Positions 34,430 to 43,380 of a DNA stretch of 50,399 bases are shown one piece after another (the first letter of the stretch is position 1; each line of letters starts with the position of its first letter). The position numbers were made by a program, and so were the translations under genes. Under the pieces are notes generated by a model. It had not been told where the DNA came from. It saw nothing but the letters and a program-made list of their open reading frames with translations, and searched no databases. Origin of the DNA: Phycisphaerales bacterium (GTDB taxonomy: Bacteria > Planctomycetota > Phycisphaerae > Phycisphaerales > UBA1924); the NCBI GenBank assembly GCA_016741915.1, contig JACVCS010000020.1, forward strand, positions 1 through 50,399, given 5' to 3'.

Positions 34430-34849
34430 GGTCGCTTCACTCACCTCTTCATTCACGCCGCCCGGTCGATCCAACTGAGCCACTCGCCCCGTGCACGGGC
34501 ATGATAACTCACCCACAACCCCCGCGACGGGCCGAATCTCCACCCCCGCATGAAACCCGCGATTTTTCCGGACTTCTCCTCCCCGGCAAACCTGCCCCAG
34601 CTTGTTGGATTTCGCCCCTCAAACCCGCCGCAAACCCCCGCGCCCGCACCAACCCACCCGCGCCGCGTGATCACGCGGGCTCTTCGCTCGTCGCGCCGCG
34701 GTTTGTACCGCACAGTGTCTCTGACGACACGGGCACCGCCGGGCACGACGAGCACCGCAGCTCACGAACCCGACGAGGCACGCGTCGCCCCAAGTTCATA
34801 ACCGGCTCACAACCGAATCCGAGTCACCTTTTCGAGAGCGAGAACACAC
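34430..34849. other. Divergent intergenic region dnaE / thioester protein
   Basis: About 420 bases. GAGAGCGAGA just before 34850 can serve as ribosome binding site for the next plus-strand gene. A short inverted pair GTGTC/GACAC lies near 34717. I found no convincing promoter pair and no coding signal. Confidence 0.35.
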
Positions 34850-35581
34850 ATGAACCGCATCAACAGCAAAGCCGCCGTCTTGTCCGTCGCCGCCGTCATG
34901 GGCTTCACCGCCTTCGCCAGCGCCGACACCGTCGACATGAAATACACCGGCACGGGCAAGGGCTCCAACGTCAAGGTCACCCTGACCAGCAACACCTTCG
35001 ACGTCTTCGCCGGACAGTTGAAGCACACCATGCAGAACGGCACCGGCACCGGCGCCAACCTGAATGGCAACTACATCACCTTCTGCTCCGACCTGTACGA
35101 AACCGTCACCAGCAGCTACAAGACCTACACCCTCACCGACCTGAACAACCTGCCCGACTCCAGCCCCATGGGCTACGCCCGCGCCGGCGCCCTGTGGAAC
35201 ATCTACCAGGCCTTCGGCAGTGCGGCCTTGAACACCAACGCCAACAACGACCTCGCCGCCGCCTTCCAGATCGCCATCTGGGAGATCGTCACCGACTTCA
35301 ACCCCAACACCGGTCTCGCCAGCCTGAACGTCACCACCGGTTCGTTCAAGGCGAAGAAGACCGACGGCAACGCCCTCTCCGGTGCCATCGCCACCAACCT
35401 GAACAACATCTTCAACGCCGCGGTGGCGAACGTCTCCGCCGACCCGTCGCTCTTCCTCACGGGCCTGAAGCACTCCACCGCGCAGGATCAGATCGTCGCC
35501 ACCACCACCACCATCCCCACGCCCGCCACCGGCGCCCTCGCCGCCCTGGGCCTCCTCTGCATGGGCCGCCGCCGCCGCTAA
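34850..35581 (+). CDS. Secreted thioester-domain-like PEP-CTERM protein
   Basis: A 243-residue surface protein. A signal peptide (LSVAAVMGFTAFASA) precedes a mature domain with GNYITFCSDLYETV (Cys79) and DLAAAFQIAIWEIVTDF (Gln140). This Cys followed by a Gln in FQ-x-AIWE is the layout of bacterial thioester domains, where the two residues cross-link. The C-terminus, TIPTPATGALAALGLLCMG plus RRRR, is a PEP-CTERM-like sorting tail (Thr-Pro, hydrophobic helix, Arg cluster) that targets proteins to an exosortase. Asn/Thr-rich composition is typical of such exported proteins. A strong terminator follows 46 bases later. The thioester itself is inferred from motif spacing and needs structural support. 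Confidence 0.75.
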   Translation: MNRINSKAAVLSVAAVMGFTAFASADTVDMKYTGTGKGSNVKVTLTSNTFDVFAGQLKHTMQNGTGTGANLNGNYITFCSDLYETVTSSYKTYTLTDLNNLPDSSPMGYARAGALWNIYQAFGSAALNTNANNDLAAAFQIAIWEIVTDFNPNTGLASLNVTTGSFKAKKTDGNALSGAIATNLNNIFNAAVANVSADPSLFLTGLKHSTAQDQIVATTTTIPTPATGALAALGLLCMGRRRR

Positions 35582-35627
35582 TCCGCTCCGATCATCCCTG
35601 TTTGTGTGTGTCTCACCCTCACTGCAC

Positions 35628-35662
35628 CGCGGCCCCGAGCACAACTCGGGGCCGCGTTTTTT
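35628..35662 (+). terminator. Terminator after the thioester protein gene
   Basis: CGCGGCCCCGAG (35628-35639), loop CACAA, CTCGGGGCCGCG (35645-35656), then TTTTTT. A perfect 12-base stem with a clean T tract. Confidence 0.92.
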
Positions 35663-35694
35663 CGTTTCTCGATGTTCAATCGTGACCCCGCGCC

Positions 35695-36918
35695 TTACTT
35701 CTTCTTCCTCGCGACGACCTCTTCCAGCAGGTCCGCCCACATCTTCGTCGCCGTCTGCATGTCGTACTTCCCCGCGATCTCCCGCCGAGCACGCGCACCC
35801 GTCTCCGCCAGCAGCGCCGGGTCGTCCTTATACCGCAGAACCGCCGCCGCGAGCTTCTCCCCCTCACCCTCGCGCACGCACACCCCCGCACCCGATTCAT
35901 TCAACACCCGCGCCGTCTCGGCCATCGGACTCCCCACATAAATCGAAGCCCGACCCGCCGCCAGAATCCCCAGCAGTTTGCTCGGCACCACCAACCCCTC
36001 AACCCCCTCCTTGATCGAGATCAGGTGCACGTCCGCCGCCGCCAGCGACAAGCCCAACTCCTCCCGCGGCACATACTCCCGCCACTGCGCGTTCTTCAGC
36101 CCGTGCCGCTCGATAAACGCCAGTACTTCCTTCTTCCGCTTCCCCGAGCCCACAAAGACCCACTTGATATCGTCGCGGTCCTTCAGCCTCAGCATCGCGT
36201 CGCAGATCGTCGCCGCGTCGTGCCCGATGCCGAAGTTGCCCGAGTACATCACCGTGAACGCATCGCCCAGCCCCCACTTCTCACGATAAGGCGAGCGGTC
36301 ACGCTCCACGCCGCTGATCCCGCTCAGATCCGCCCACACAGGAATGAGCTTCACCTTCTCCGCAGGAATCCCCTTGCTCAGCACCCGCTCCTGCATGCAC
36401 CGCCCCAGCACCACCGACACGTCGCTGCGCCGCAGCAGCAATCGGCTCAGCCGCTCGAACATCCGCGTCAGCAGCGACCGCTCCTTCATCACCCCGCACG
36501 CCACCGGCACGTCCGGGTACAAATCCATCACCCAGTACACCGCCCGCGAGCCGCGCACCAGCCGGGCAATCAACCCCACCACCGCGATAAACGGCGGCGT
36601 CGTATAGCTCACCACCACGTCCGGCTTCTTCAGCGTCACCACCCGCACCGTCGCGAGCGCGTGAAACAACGCAAAGTCCGCCACCCGCGCCGCGATCCCC
36701 TTCTTCCCGAAAATGCTCACCCCCAGCCGACGAACCTCGATCCCGTCGATCGTCTCGCGCTTGGGTAGCGCCGCACCGGTCTGCCCATAAATCGACCGCG
36801 ACGCAACCGCCGTCACCGTGTGCCCACGCCGAACCAGCTCGTCCGCCAGGTCCTTGCCCATCTGCGCAGTCGCGACCACATCGGGATAAAACGGCTGGTT
36901 GAGCAGAACAACATGCAT
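35695..36918 (-). CDS. Glycosyltransferase family 4 protein
   Basis: A 407-residue GT-B fold sugar transferase. Seen: an N-terminal QPFYPDVVATAQMGKDLADE start typical of GT4 enzymes in exopolysaccharide loci, VYWVMDLYPDVPVACGV, the linker strand FTVMYSGNFGIGHDAATI, WVFVGSGKRKKEV, and SIKEGVEGLVVPSKLLGILA containing the C-terminal donor-nucleotide Glu motif. It acts on the cytoplasmic face of the inner membrane in building a lipid-linked glycan; donor and acceptor are unknown. It lies alone on the minus strand next to the IMPase-like gene (87 bases upstream), at the left edge of the polysaccharide region. Confidence 0.9.
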   Translation of the reverse strand: MHVVLLNQPFYPDVVATAQMGKDLADELVRRGHTVTAVASRSIYGQTGAALPKRETIDGIEVRRLGVSIFGKKGIAARVADFALFHALATVRVVTLKKPDVVVSYTTPPFIAVVGLIARLVRGSRAVYWVMDLYPDVPVACGVMKERSLLTRMFERLSRLLLRRSDVSVVLGRCMQERVLSKGIPAEKVKLIPVWADLSGISGVERDRSPYREKWGLGDAFTVMYSGNFGIGHDAATICDAMLRLKDRDDIKWVFVGSGKRKKEVLAFIERHGLKNAQWREYVPREELGLSLAAADVHLISIKEGVEGLVVPSKLLGILAAGRASIYVGSPMAETARVLNESGAGVCVREGEGEKLAAAVLRYKDDPALLAETGARARREIAGKYDMQTATKMWADLLEEVVARKKK

Positions 36919-37005
36919 GCGTCAGCGATTATCGGCTCAATGACTTCACCCCTCCAACCCGTTCGACAGTTCTTCAACGACAAATGACGCCCGCCCCGCC
37001 CCACC

Positions 37006-38085
37006 TCAATCCGCCCCGCGAATCCCCAGCTCCATCGCCGCCCGAAGCGCCCGCGCGTGCGTCCCCGGCTCGCCCGCGATGATCCCGTTCGTCCGCTCCA
37101 GCTTCACCCCGTCAAACTCCAGCTCACGCCCCCGGATGTCCGTCGCCACACACCCCGCCCGCCGAACGAGCATCACCCCCGGCGCATGGTCCCAAACGTT
37201 CTCCCGATACCCCGTCCGCGGCGGCACCCGCAAGTACAGATCCGCCCGCCCAAGCGCCACCATCGCATACTTGCACTGCCCGTCCGCCTCCTGATCCACC
37301 TTCACCCGCCCCATCCCCTCGATGATCCGCTCCATCCCCGCCCGGTCCGAGTGCCCACGCTCACCCGATCGCACCAGCCGCGACACGTCATCATCCTTCA
37401 GCATCTCACGCTTCACCCACGTCCACGCCCACACCTCCGCCTGCTCACCCCCCGGCACCACACACCACACGCCCCGCTCACTTCCCTCCTCCGCCGCCAC
37501 CACAATCCCCGCATCCTCCGCCACCACCTCTACGCCCCGCGCCGCATCCGCGCACAAGTTCGGGCACGCCACCGCCGCCACCCGCGGCTGCGCATCAACC
37601 ACCTTCGCCAGACACACCGCAAACTGCTGCCCGCGCACAAACCCCTTCGTCCCGTCGATCGGATCCAGCGTCCAGAACGCCCCGTGCCGCTCACCCACCC
37701 TCGTCGGCCCAGGCACACGCTTCCCCGCACCGCGATCAATCGCCCCGATCACCCCCTCGCCCGTCGCATCGATCCACACCCCGCTCTGCCGAAGCACCTC
37801 CACCACCCGGCGCAGCGTCCCGCCGCCGGCCTCCTGCCGCAGAAACGCCGAGTCCTCCTCACTGACCATCGCCAGCCCCACACCCAACCGCTCAGCCAAA
37901 ACCCGCGCCACCACCGCCTGGGCGGCAAAGTCCCCCACCGTCACAGGCGAGCCATCAACCTTCTCAACCCGCCCCACTCCCATCGGGTGCTGCTGAACCC
38001 ACTTGCACACCCGCCCAGCCAGCCCCACCGCCTCAACCGCCCACCTCAGTTCATCACCCACCGTTCGTTGTGTCTGTGTACTCAC
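37006..38085 (-). CDS. Inositol monophosphatase-family phosphatase (CysQ/HAL2-like)
   Basis: A 359-residue Mg-dependent phosphatase. Seen: the metal-binding core WTLDPIDGTKGFVRG, VSEEDSAF with the acidic residues upstream, and the C-terminal YRENVWDHAPGVMLVRRAG. The long spacing and KGFVRGQQFAVCLA resemble the 3'(2'),5'-bisphosphate nucleotidase branch (CysQ/HAL2, removal of PAP in sulfur metabolism), but inositol phosphate or sugar phosphate substrates cannot be excluded. It begins with a GTG at 38085 and lies 22 bases downstream of the flagellin gene on the same strand. Location near sulfate- or sugar-using glycan genes could link it to PAP recycling, which is inference. Confidence 0.9.
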   Translation of the reverse strand: MSTQTQRTVGDELRWAVEAVGLAGRVCKWVQQHPMGVGRVEKVDGSPVTVGDFAAQAVVARVLAERLGVGLAMVSEEDSAFLRQEAGGGTLRRVVEVLRQSGVWIDATGEGVIGAIDRGAGKRVPGPTRVGERHGAFWTLDPIDGTKGFVRGQQFAVCLAKVVDAQPRVAAVACPNLCADAARGVEVVAEDAGIVVAAEEGSERGVWCVVPGGEQAEVWAWTWVKREMLKDDDVSRLVRSGERGHSDRAGMERIIEGMGRVKVDQEADGQCKYAMVALGRADLYLRVPPRTGYRENVWDHAPGVMLVRRAGCVATDIRGRELEFDGVKLERTNGIIAGEPGTHARALRAAMELGIRGAD

Positions 38086-38107
38086 ATTCGCACACTAGGC
38101 GCGATCC

Positions 38108-39013
38108 TCACACCGTTCTCGCCCGCTTCCCTTCCTCCAGCGACCGCTCGATCATCTCCTTCGTCCCGCTCAAAAGCGACAGCACCGCGTCGGCCTGTTG
38201 CCGCTGCGAAACACCCGTAACAAACGTCGCCGCCTCCTGCTTCAGCCGCTCGCGCACCAGCGCCGCCGTCTCCTTCGCATAGTCCGTATCAAGGATCTGC
38301 CCCTTCGCCGCCACGGTGTTCTCAAGCTCCACCTGCAGCGCCGAGACCTGATCGTCGATCGCCTTCACCTGCGCCCCGTACGCCCCGCGCGTCGTGCTGA
38401 TGAACGCCGCGGCCTTTTCCAACGCCTTCTGCGCACCCTCCACATCACCCTTCTCCAGATCAAACGCTCCGCCGCTGCGCAGCTCGTTCAGCGAGCCGTT
38501 GATCGTCCGCGTACCGCCGTTGCCGTCGCTGATCTCGTACTGCCCGCGCGCCAGCGAGATCGTCGTGTACGCACCCAGCGAAACCCCGCCGCCGAGCAGC
38601 TTCGACCCGGTCTCGCTCAACTTCCCCGTCCCGGCCAGAAAGTCGATCGCCTTCACGATCGAATCCGCCTGTTCCTGCAACCCGCGTTTCTCATCGGCGC
38701 TCAGCGCCGATCGGTTCCCCGCATTCGTCACCAACCCCTGCAAGTCCACCAGCAGATCGCTGATGACCGACAAACCACCCTCCATCGCGCCGTACTCGTA
38801 CTGCCGCCGGGTGATCGATTCGATCTGCTTCGTCAGATCGATCTCCTTGCTCTTCAGCCCCTCCACCGCGATCAACCCCGACGGGTCGTCCGCGGCCCGA
38901 TTGATCCTCTTCCCGCTCGCCAACCGCTCAAGGATCGTCCCGAGCGCGCGCTGACTCTCGCCAAGCTGCCTCGCCCCGAACCGAGCACCCGCGTTGGAGA
39001 GCGCGCTGATCAT
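38108..39013 (-). CDS. Flagellin
   Basis: A 301-residue flagellin with both conserved ends. The N-terminal D0/D1 part (ALGTILERLASGKRINRAAD and DPSGLIAVEGLKSKEI) and the C-terminal part (ILDTDYAKETAALVRERLKQ followed by the short helix to VLSLLSG) are clear. The variable middle is only about 100 residues, so it is a compact filament subunit; FlgL-like hook protein is a weaker alternative. The ATG at 39013 fits the family start; an upstream start at 39076 would add an odd 21-residue leader. motAB lie about 18 kb away; no other flagellar gene is nearby. It could be cotranscribed with the IMPase-like gene, 22 bases downstream. Confidence 0.9.
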   Translation of the reverse strand: MISALSNAGARFGARQLGESQRALGTILERLASGKRINRAADDPSGLIAVEGLKSKEIDLTKQIESITRRQYEYGAMEGGLSVISDLLVDLQGLVTNAGNRSALSADEKRGLQEQADSIVKAIDFLAGTGKLSETGSKLLGGGVSLGAYTTISLARGQYEISDGNGGTRTINGSLNELRSGGAFDLEKGDVEGAQKALEKAAAFISTTRGAYGAQVKAIDDQVSALQVELENTVAAKGQILDTDYAKETAALVRERLKQEAATFVTGVSQRQQADAVLSLLSGTKEMIERSLEEGKRARTV

Positions 39014-39083
39014 CCAACCGCCCACATCGACCGAAAACCGCGCCCGATCAACGTCCCCCGCGGTTATCGCGCTCAATCCAGAT

Positions 39084-39128
39084 CAAAAACAAACAGGCCA
39101 CCCCGGTACTGCACGCCGGGGTGGCCTG
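39084..39128 (-). terminator. Terminator after the second PEP-CTERM gene
   Basis: CAGGCCACCCCGG (39094-39106) and CCGGGGTGGCCTG (39116-39128) form a perfect 13-base stem with a 9-base loop. On the minus strand it is followed by TTTGTTTTTG. It separates the PEP-CTERM gene at 39159 from flagellin. Confidence 0.92.
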
Positions 39129-39158
39129 AGTTTCATCATTCTCTATCAAAGTCAACAC

Positions 39159-40262
39159 TTAACGACGACGACGCGCCGCCATCAACCCGCCCAAGCCCAT
39201 GAGCGCCATCGCCCCGGGCGTCGGCACAGCGCGGAACTCCGCCCACTCAACGATCAGGCGAGCGTTGCCCTCGTACCCGGGGCCCATGCTCGCCCGCGCG
39301 TCGGCATCGCCGAAGTCACGCACCAGGTTGTTGATGTTCGCCGAGGCCGAGTAGTTGATGCTGAACGTCCCGCCGTTCTGCACCAGCAGCGACAGCACGT
39401 CGTACGTCCGCGAGAAGCCGTACCCGACGCTGTTGCTGCCGATCCCCTGCGAAGGGTCGGCCACAAACTGCCCTTCCACAAACACCGCATCAATCCCGCC
39501 CGAACGCGTCACCGACGGGTTCCCCGACGAGTTCGTCACGCCGTAGCCCCAGCCGATGTCGTAGCTCCCGCTCCCGGCGTTGTTCCCCTGCACGATCGCG
39601 TTCACGCGGATCGAGTTGTTCAGGTTCGTGATCCCGCCGAACGCCGACGAGAAGAACCCCGCCGACAGCGTCGCGTCCACAAAGAACTGGCTCCGCCCGG
39701 TGTTCCCGCCGCCGATCACACGCAGCAGCATCTCGTCCGCGCCCCAGCCCAGCCCGACCACCAGCCGCGCCGCCACCGGCACGCGCACGATCTGCCCAAA
39801 GCTCGCCACGCCACCCGCGTCCGGCGCCGTGTTGTTCCAGTGGTTCAGCGTCACCGACCGCTGCTCAGTCGCCGTGCTGGGGAAGTTCGACCCCGCCGAC
39901 GTCGAGCCGTAGCCAAAGTTGTAGTACCGCGCCCCGCTCGGCCCGGGGGGCGAGCTCGTCCCGAAGTTCCCAAAGATCTGCCGCTGCACGTACTGCTGCG
40001 CCGACACGTCCCCGCCCGTAAACCAGGGCGTCCCCACCTCGTCCATCACACCGAACGACGTGTCCGTGAACGGCCCGACCGTCTGGCCGTTCGCCCCGCC
40101 CCGCGGCGTGCCCTGCAAACCCGTGTCGTACGACCCCGTCCCCACCGACTGCCACGACCAGCCGCCCGGCAGAACCGTGTTCACAGGAACCGCCATCGCC
40201 GAACCAGCAAGCGCCGAAACCGCGATCACAACCAACGACGAAATCTTCGCCTTCCGCGACAT
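39159..40262 (-). CDS. PEP-CTERM sorting-domain protein
   Basis: A 367-residue secreted protein. A signal peptide (KISSLVVIAVSALAGSAMA) is followed by a Gly/Ser/Asn/Thr-rich body with beta-sandwich character (SQFFVDATLSAGFFSSAFGG, YGFSRTYDVLSLLVQNGG). It ends in VPTPGAMALMGLGGLMAARR plus RR, a classic PEP-CTERM-like tail for exosortase processing. GAGGAGAGAGAG directly before the ATG at 40262 is a strong ribosome site and decides the start over an upstream in-frame ATG at 40292. It has its own terminator. It has no close paralogue in the window; the surface role is inferred from the tail. Confidence 0.8.
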   Translation of the reverse strand: MSRKAKISSLVVIAVSALAGSAMAVPVNTVLPGGWSWQSVGTGSYDTGLQGTPRGGANGQTVGPFTDTSFGVMDEVGTPWFTGGDVSAQQYVQRQIFGNFGTSSPPGPSGARYYNFGYGSTSAGSNFPSTATEQRSVTLNHWNNTAPDAGGVASFGQIVRVPVAARLVVGLGWGADEMLLRVIGGGNTGRSQFFVDATLSAGFFSSAFGGITNLNNSIRVNAIVQGNNAGSGSYDIGWGYGVTNSSGNPSVTRSGGIDAVFVEGQFVADPSQGIGSNSVGYGFSRTYDVLSLLVQNGGTFSINYSASANINNLVRDFGDADARASMGPGYEGNARLIVEWAEFRAVPTPGAMALMGLGGLMAARRRR

Positions 40263-40429
40263 CTCTCTCTCCTCTCGATGATCGAAACACAATCAGGCCA
40301 GATTCCACCCCGGCCCGACTCCCCAGTTTAGGCCATATTTTCACGTCGGCCAAGGGCATTTACCAACACGCCAGGGTTTGCCCGCGCAGACAACAACCCC
40401 CGATCCAGCCCCAAAATCGCCGATCGTCC

Positions 40430-40450
40430 CATAAAGTATACTTCTATAAT
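40430..40450. promoter_or_regulatory. AT-rich promoter-like island
   Basis: The stretch CATAAAGTATACTTCTATAA, about 20 bases with nearly no G/C, contrasts with its surroundings. It contains TATACT on the minus strand, suitable as a -10 for the PEP-CTERM gene that begins at 40262, and TATAAT on the plus strand. No -35 with good spacing was found on either strand. Confidence 0.35.
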
Positions 40451-40462
40451 CCGAACAACCCG

Positions 40463-41440
40463 TCACTTCGCGTGCTGGCGGTACCACTCGATCGTCCGTT
40501 TGAGGCCTTCCTCGAAGCCCATCTGCGCTTTCCAGCCAAGCAGTTTTTGCGCTTTCTGAACATCCAGGCAGCGTCGGGGCTGGCCATCGGGCTTGGTCGA
40601 GTCCCAGACGATCCCGCCTTTGAAGCCCGTCAGTTTCACCACGAGCTCGACCAGATCCTTGATTTTGATCTCAAAGCCCGCACCCAGGTTGATTGGGTCC
40701 GGGTCGTTCATCACCTCCGCCGCCCTGATGATCCCGCCCGCCGCGTCCTCGCTGTACAAAAACTCCCGGCTCGCCCCGCCCGTGCCCCAGCAGACGATCT
40801 CCTTGTCGTTCCGCTGCTGCGCTTCCACGCACTTGCGAATCAGCGCCGGGATCACGTGGCTGCTCTCCAGGTCGAAGTTGTCCTCAGGCCCGTACAGGTT
40901 CACCGGCAGCACGTACGTGCTCTTCATCCCGTACTGCAGCTTGTACGCGTCGAGCATCTGCCACGCGGCCTTCTTCGCCACGCCGTACGGCGCGTTCGTC
41001 TCTTCCGGATACCCGTTCCACAGCTCGCTCTCCGTAAACGGCACGGGCGTGAACTTCGGGTACGCACAGATCGTCCCGACCTGCACGAACTTCCCGCCAC
41101 GCTCGATCAACCCATCCGCCCGGCCCTGCTCGATGAGGTGCAGCGCCATCGCCATGTTCGCGAAGAAATACCGACCCGGGCTCTTGCGGTTGGCGCCGAT
41201 CCCGCCGACCTCCGCCGCGAGGTGGATCACCACGTCGACCTTCGAGCCCGGGAACGCGGTGGCGTACAGACGCTTGACGTCCGCCTCGCTGGTCAGGTCA
41301 AAGTCCTTCCGCCGAGGAATGAACACCCGCGCCGGATCAACCCCGCCCGCCTTCAACTGGCGGCACACCGCCTTGCCCAAAAACCCCGCCCCGCCCGTCA
41401 CGACGATGTTCTTGCCGACCAGCGAAAGTTCTGCAGCCAT
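40463..41440 (-). CDS. GDP-L-fucose synthase-like NAD-dependent epimerase/reductase
   Basis: A 325-residue short-chain dehydrogenase-type sugar-nucleotide enzyme. Seen: the Rossmann NVVTGGAGFLG-like loop (IVVTGGAGFLGKAV), HLAAEVGGIGANRKSPG, the VGTICAYPKF strand with the Cys of the fucose synthase epimerase pair, Y-x3-K in YGVAKKAAW, and VNLYGPEDNFDLESSHV. In E. coli GDP-fucose synthase the YGP is followed by His, the acid-base partner; here it is Glu. It may therefore be a relative with altered 3,5-epimerisation. It probably makes a GDP-deoxysugar for the nearby glycan. The ATG at 41440 fits the nucleotide-binding strand. Confidence 0.85.
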   Translation of the reverse strand: MAAELSLVGKNIVVTGGAGFLGKAVCRQLKAGGVDPARVFIPRRKDFDLTSEADVKRLYATAFPGSKVDVVIHLAAEVGGIGANRKSPGRYFFANMAMALHLIEQGRADGLIERGGKFVQVGTICAYPKFTPVPFTESELWNGYPEETNAPYGVAKKAAWQMLDAYKLQYGMKSTYVLPVNLYGPEDNFDLESSHVIPALIRKCVEAQQRNDKEIVCWGTGGASREFLYSEDAAGGIIRAAEVMNDPDPINLGAGFEIKIKDLVELVVKLTGFKGGIVWDSTKPDGQPRRCLDVQKAQKLLGWKAQMGFEEGLKRTIEWYRQHAK

Positions 41441-41839
41441 AGATTCCAGTTTAGTCGGCACAAACCGGGCTGTTCTTGATCACCCCAAACGCCATTCCGA
41501 CCAAGGGAGAAGCCCTTTCGCCAACAAACCCAACATTTGTCTTCTCCCCCAAGGTACACTTGATTCGAGGTTCGGAGCTCTTGGATTATCTGCCACTGAA
41601 CGAGTCGCGCCAGACGACCGATGCTCCAGAAACGCCGCGGCGGACTGTGGATGCTTGAGTCAAAACCGCGCCTTCTGCATTTCGCCGCTGGACATCAATC
41701 CTCGGGCACGATCGCCTCGCCCCGCCTAGACCCCCCCCAGCCAAAAACCCTGCCGGAATCCGATCACCCGGAACTTGTCTCGATCCCAACATTTACTCCC
41801 ACTGACTCTCAACGAAACTGCCGCAAGCGGAACTCACAC
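41441..41839. other. Divergent intergenic region reductase / FkbM
   Basis: About 400 bases, slightly richer in A/T than the window. It must hold promoters for the GDP-fucose-synthase-like gene and the FkbM gene, but no consensus pair was found. In-frame extension of the FkbM gene to 41621 lacks homology features. Confidence 0.3.
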
Positions 41840-42580
41840 ATGACGATCAACCTCACGGGAATCAGTCGCCAATCGCTCATCGGCCGCATCCTTCGCCTCC
41901 CTTTGCGACTCATCCCCCGCCATATGCGCGTCCGCATACTGCAAGGTCCGATGCGCGGCATGCGCTGGATCGCCGGCGCTTCCGTCCATGGCTGCTGGCT
42001 CGGTTCCTTTGAGTTTGACAAGCAGGTTCTGTTTCAGCAGTACGTTCGTCCCGGTGCCAGCGTCCTCGATATCGGAGCAAATGTCGGGTTCTACACCCTG
42101 CTTTCAGCGAAACTCACAGGGCCGTCCGGTGCGGTCGTCGCCTTTGAACCACTCCCAAGAAATCTTGAATATCTTCGCGCTCATGTAAAACTGAACAGCA
42201 TCAACCATGCACGGATTCTCGATGCGGCGGTGTCTGACAAGCCTGGCGAGGCGACTTTTTCCACACATCAAGATCCATCGCAGGCAAAGCTCTCCAATGA
42301 GGGCGACATCAAAGTCCGCGTGGTAACGCTTGACCAGCTTTTCGCCGCAGGCGATATTCCCGTCCCGAACCTCATCAAAATCGACGTCGAAGGTGCCGAA
42401 GGATTGGTCCTCCGCGGCGCGGCTCAGCTCCTCGCCAAGCACAAACCCGTGATTTTCCTAGCAACCCACGGCGCAGAGGTTCACAAAGATTGCTGCGATC
42501 AGCTGCTCGCGCTGGGGTACAAACTCAAGGCACTCGATGGACAGCCTCTGGCTTCCTCCTCGGAGGTGCTCGCCGAGTAG
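41840..42580 (+). CDS. FkbM-family methyltransferase
   Basis: A 246-residue SAM-dependent O-methyltransferase. Seen: motif I VLDIGANVGFYTLLSAKL, AFEPLPRNLEYLRAHVKLN, and LIKIDVEGAEGLVLRGAAQL, the FkbM signature. The N-terminus lacks signal peptide or helix and starts at the ATG at 41840, which has an AAGCGGAA upstream. Such enzymes often decorate sugars in exopolysaccharides. The gene lies between the reductase and another methyltransferase, ending seven bases from the convergent methyltransferase stop. Confidence 0.92.
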   Translation: MTINLTGISRQSLIGRILRLPLRLIPRHMRVRILQGPMRGMRWIAGASVHGCWLGSFEFDKQVLFQQYVRPGASVLDIGANVGFYTLLSAKLTGPSGAVVAFEPLPRNLEYLRAHVKLNSINHARILDAAVSDKPGEATFSTHQDPSQAKLSNEGDIKVRVVTLDQLFAAGDIPVPNLIKIDVEGAEGLVLRGAAQLLAKHKPVIFLATHGAEVHKDCCDQLLALGYKLKALDGQPLASSSEVLAE

Positions 42581-42586
42581 TGCCAC

Positions 42587-43279
42587 TCAGTCTTCAATCG
42601 GAGCGACCAACGCCACCGTGTCGGTTACGCCGCTGGTGGTGCACGAACGTCGCCAACCTCTTGTTCGTTCCGTGAACTCACCCCACTCGGGCCTCTGCAG
42701 TTCCGGGTGTGTTCCGAACGCCGGCGGCGTGTCGAACCGGCTGCGAAGATACCTCTGGGCATCGTCGATCACAATCAACCCACCGGGCTTAACCACCCCC
42801 AAAGCCCATGTCGCGCACGCCCAGCGATGATTGCCATCCACCAGAACCACATCGGCCTTGGACCCGCCAAGCCCTGTGGCCGCCGCTGCCACGTAGCCCG
42901 TCGGCTCGTTTGGTGCAAGCGTGTATGTCACATTCCGATCGAGGCCCTCGGCCTTCAGCTTTTCGTTGACTTGGCTGTGCCAGCCCTGATGATGCTCCAC
43001 CGAGATCAACCGACCGACACGCCGCGCAAACCACGCCGTGGATCGACCGGAGCCGAACTCAACCATGACGTCCGTAGGCCTCAGCCAACCATCAAGAAAA
43101 CACACCATCGTCGGAGTCAACCAAGGTTCTTCCGGATGTGAGCGCTGATAGCGCCCAAGTCTCCACTTCGCCAACATGTAGCGGACCGTCCAGTGCGGCT
43201 TGATCAACCCACCACCACCACGAACCGCCGACTTGTTCGACACTGCTCGAACATCACCCGGTTCTGTTGCATCGGACAT
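42587..43279 (-). CDS. Class I SAM-dependent methyltransferase
   Basis: A 230-residue methyltransferase. Seen: motif I VMVEFGSGRSTAWFARRV, LISVEHHQGWHSQVNEKL, and DVVLVDGNHRWACATWALGV followed by KPGGLIVIDDAQ. The substrate is not clear; its place among sugar genes suggests a sugar or glycan-linked acceptor. The ATG at 43279 is chosen over upstream starts. It is convergent with the FkbM gene and divergent from the flippase (gap about 100 bases). Confidence 0.8.
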   Translation of the reverse strand: MSDATEPGDVRAVSNKSAVRGGGGLIKPHWTVRYMLAKWRLGRYQRSHPEEPWLTPTMVCFLDGWLRPTDVMVEFGSGRSTAWFARRVGRLISVEHHQGWHSQVNEKLKAEGLDRNVTYTLAPNEPTGYVAAAATGLGGSKADVVLVDGNHRWACATWALGVVKPGGLIVIDDAQRYLRSRFDTPPAFGTHPELQRPEWGEFTERTRGWRRSCTTSGVTDTVALVAPIED

Positions 43280-43380
43280 AGTCGAATCTCCGCGTGAATG
43301 GGGCTCATCCACCCGATCACTGTACACGATCTTCACCGAACCCCCCACCCCGTTCCTGCCGATAATCTCACTCCACACCT

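Noticed and set aside
38994-40331. 445-codon frame antisense to flagellin and PEP-CTERM genes
   Set aside because: It crosses a strong terminator and two well-supported genes; Arg/His/Pro-rich product.
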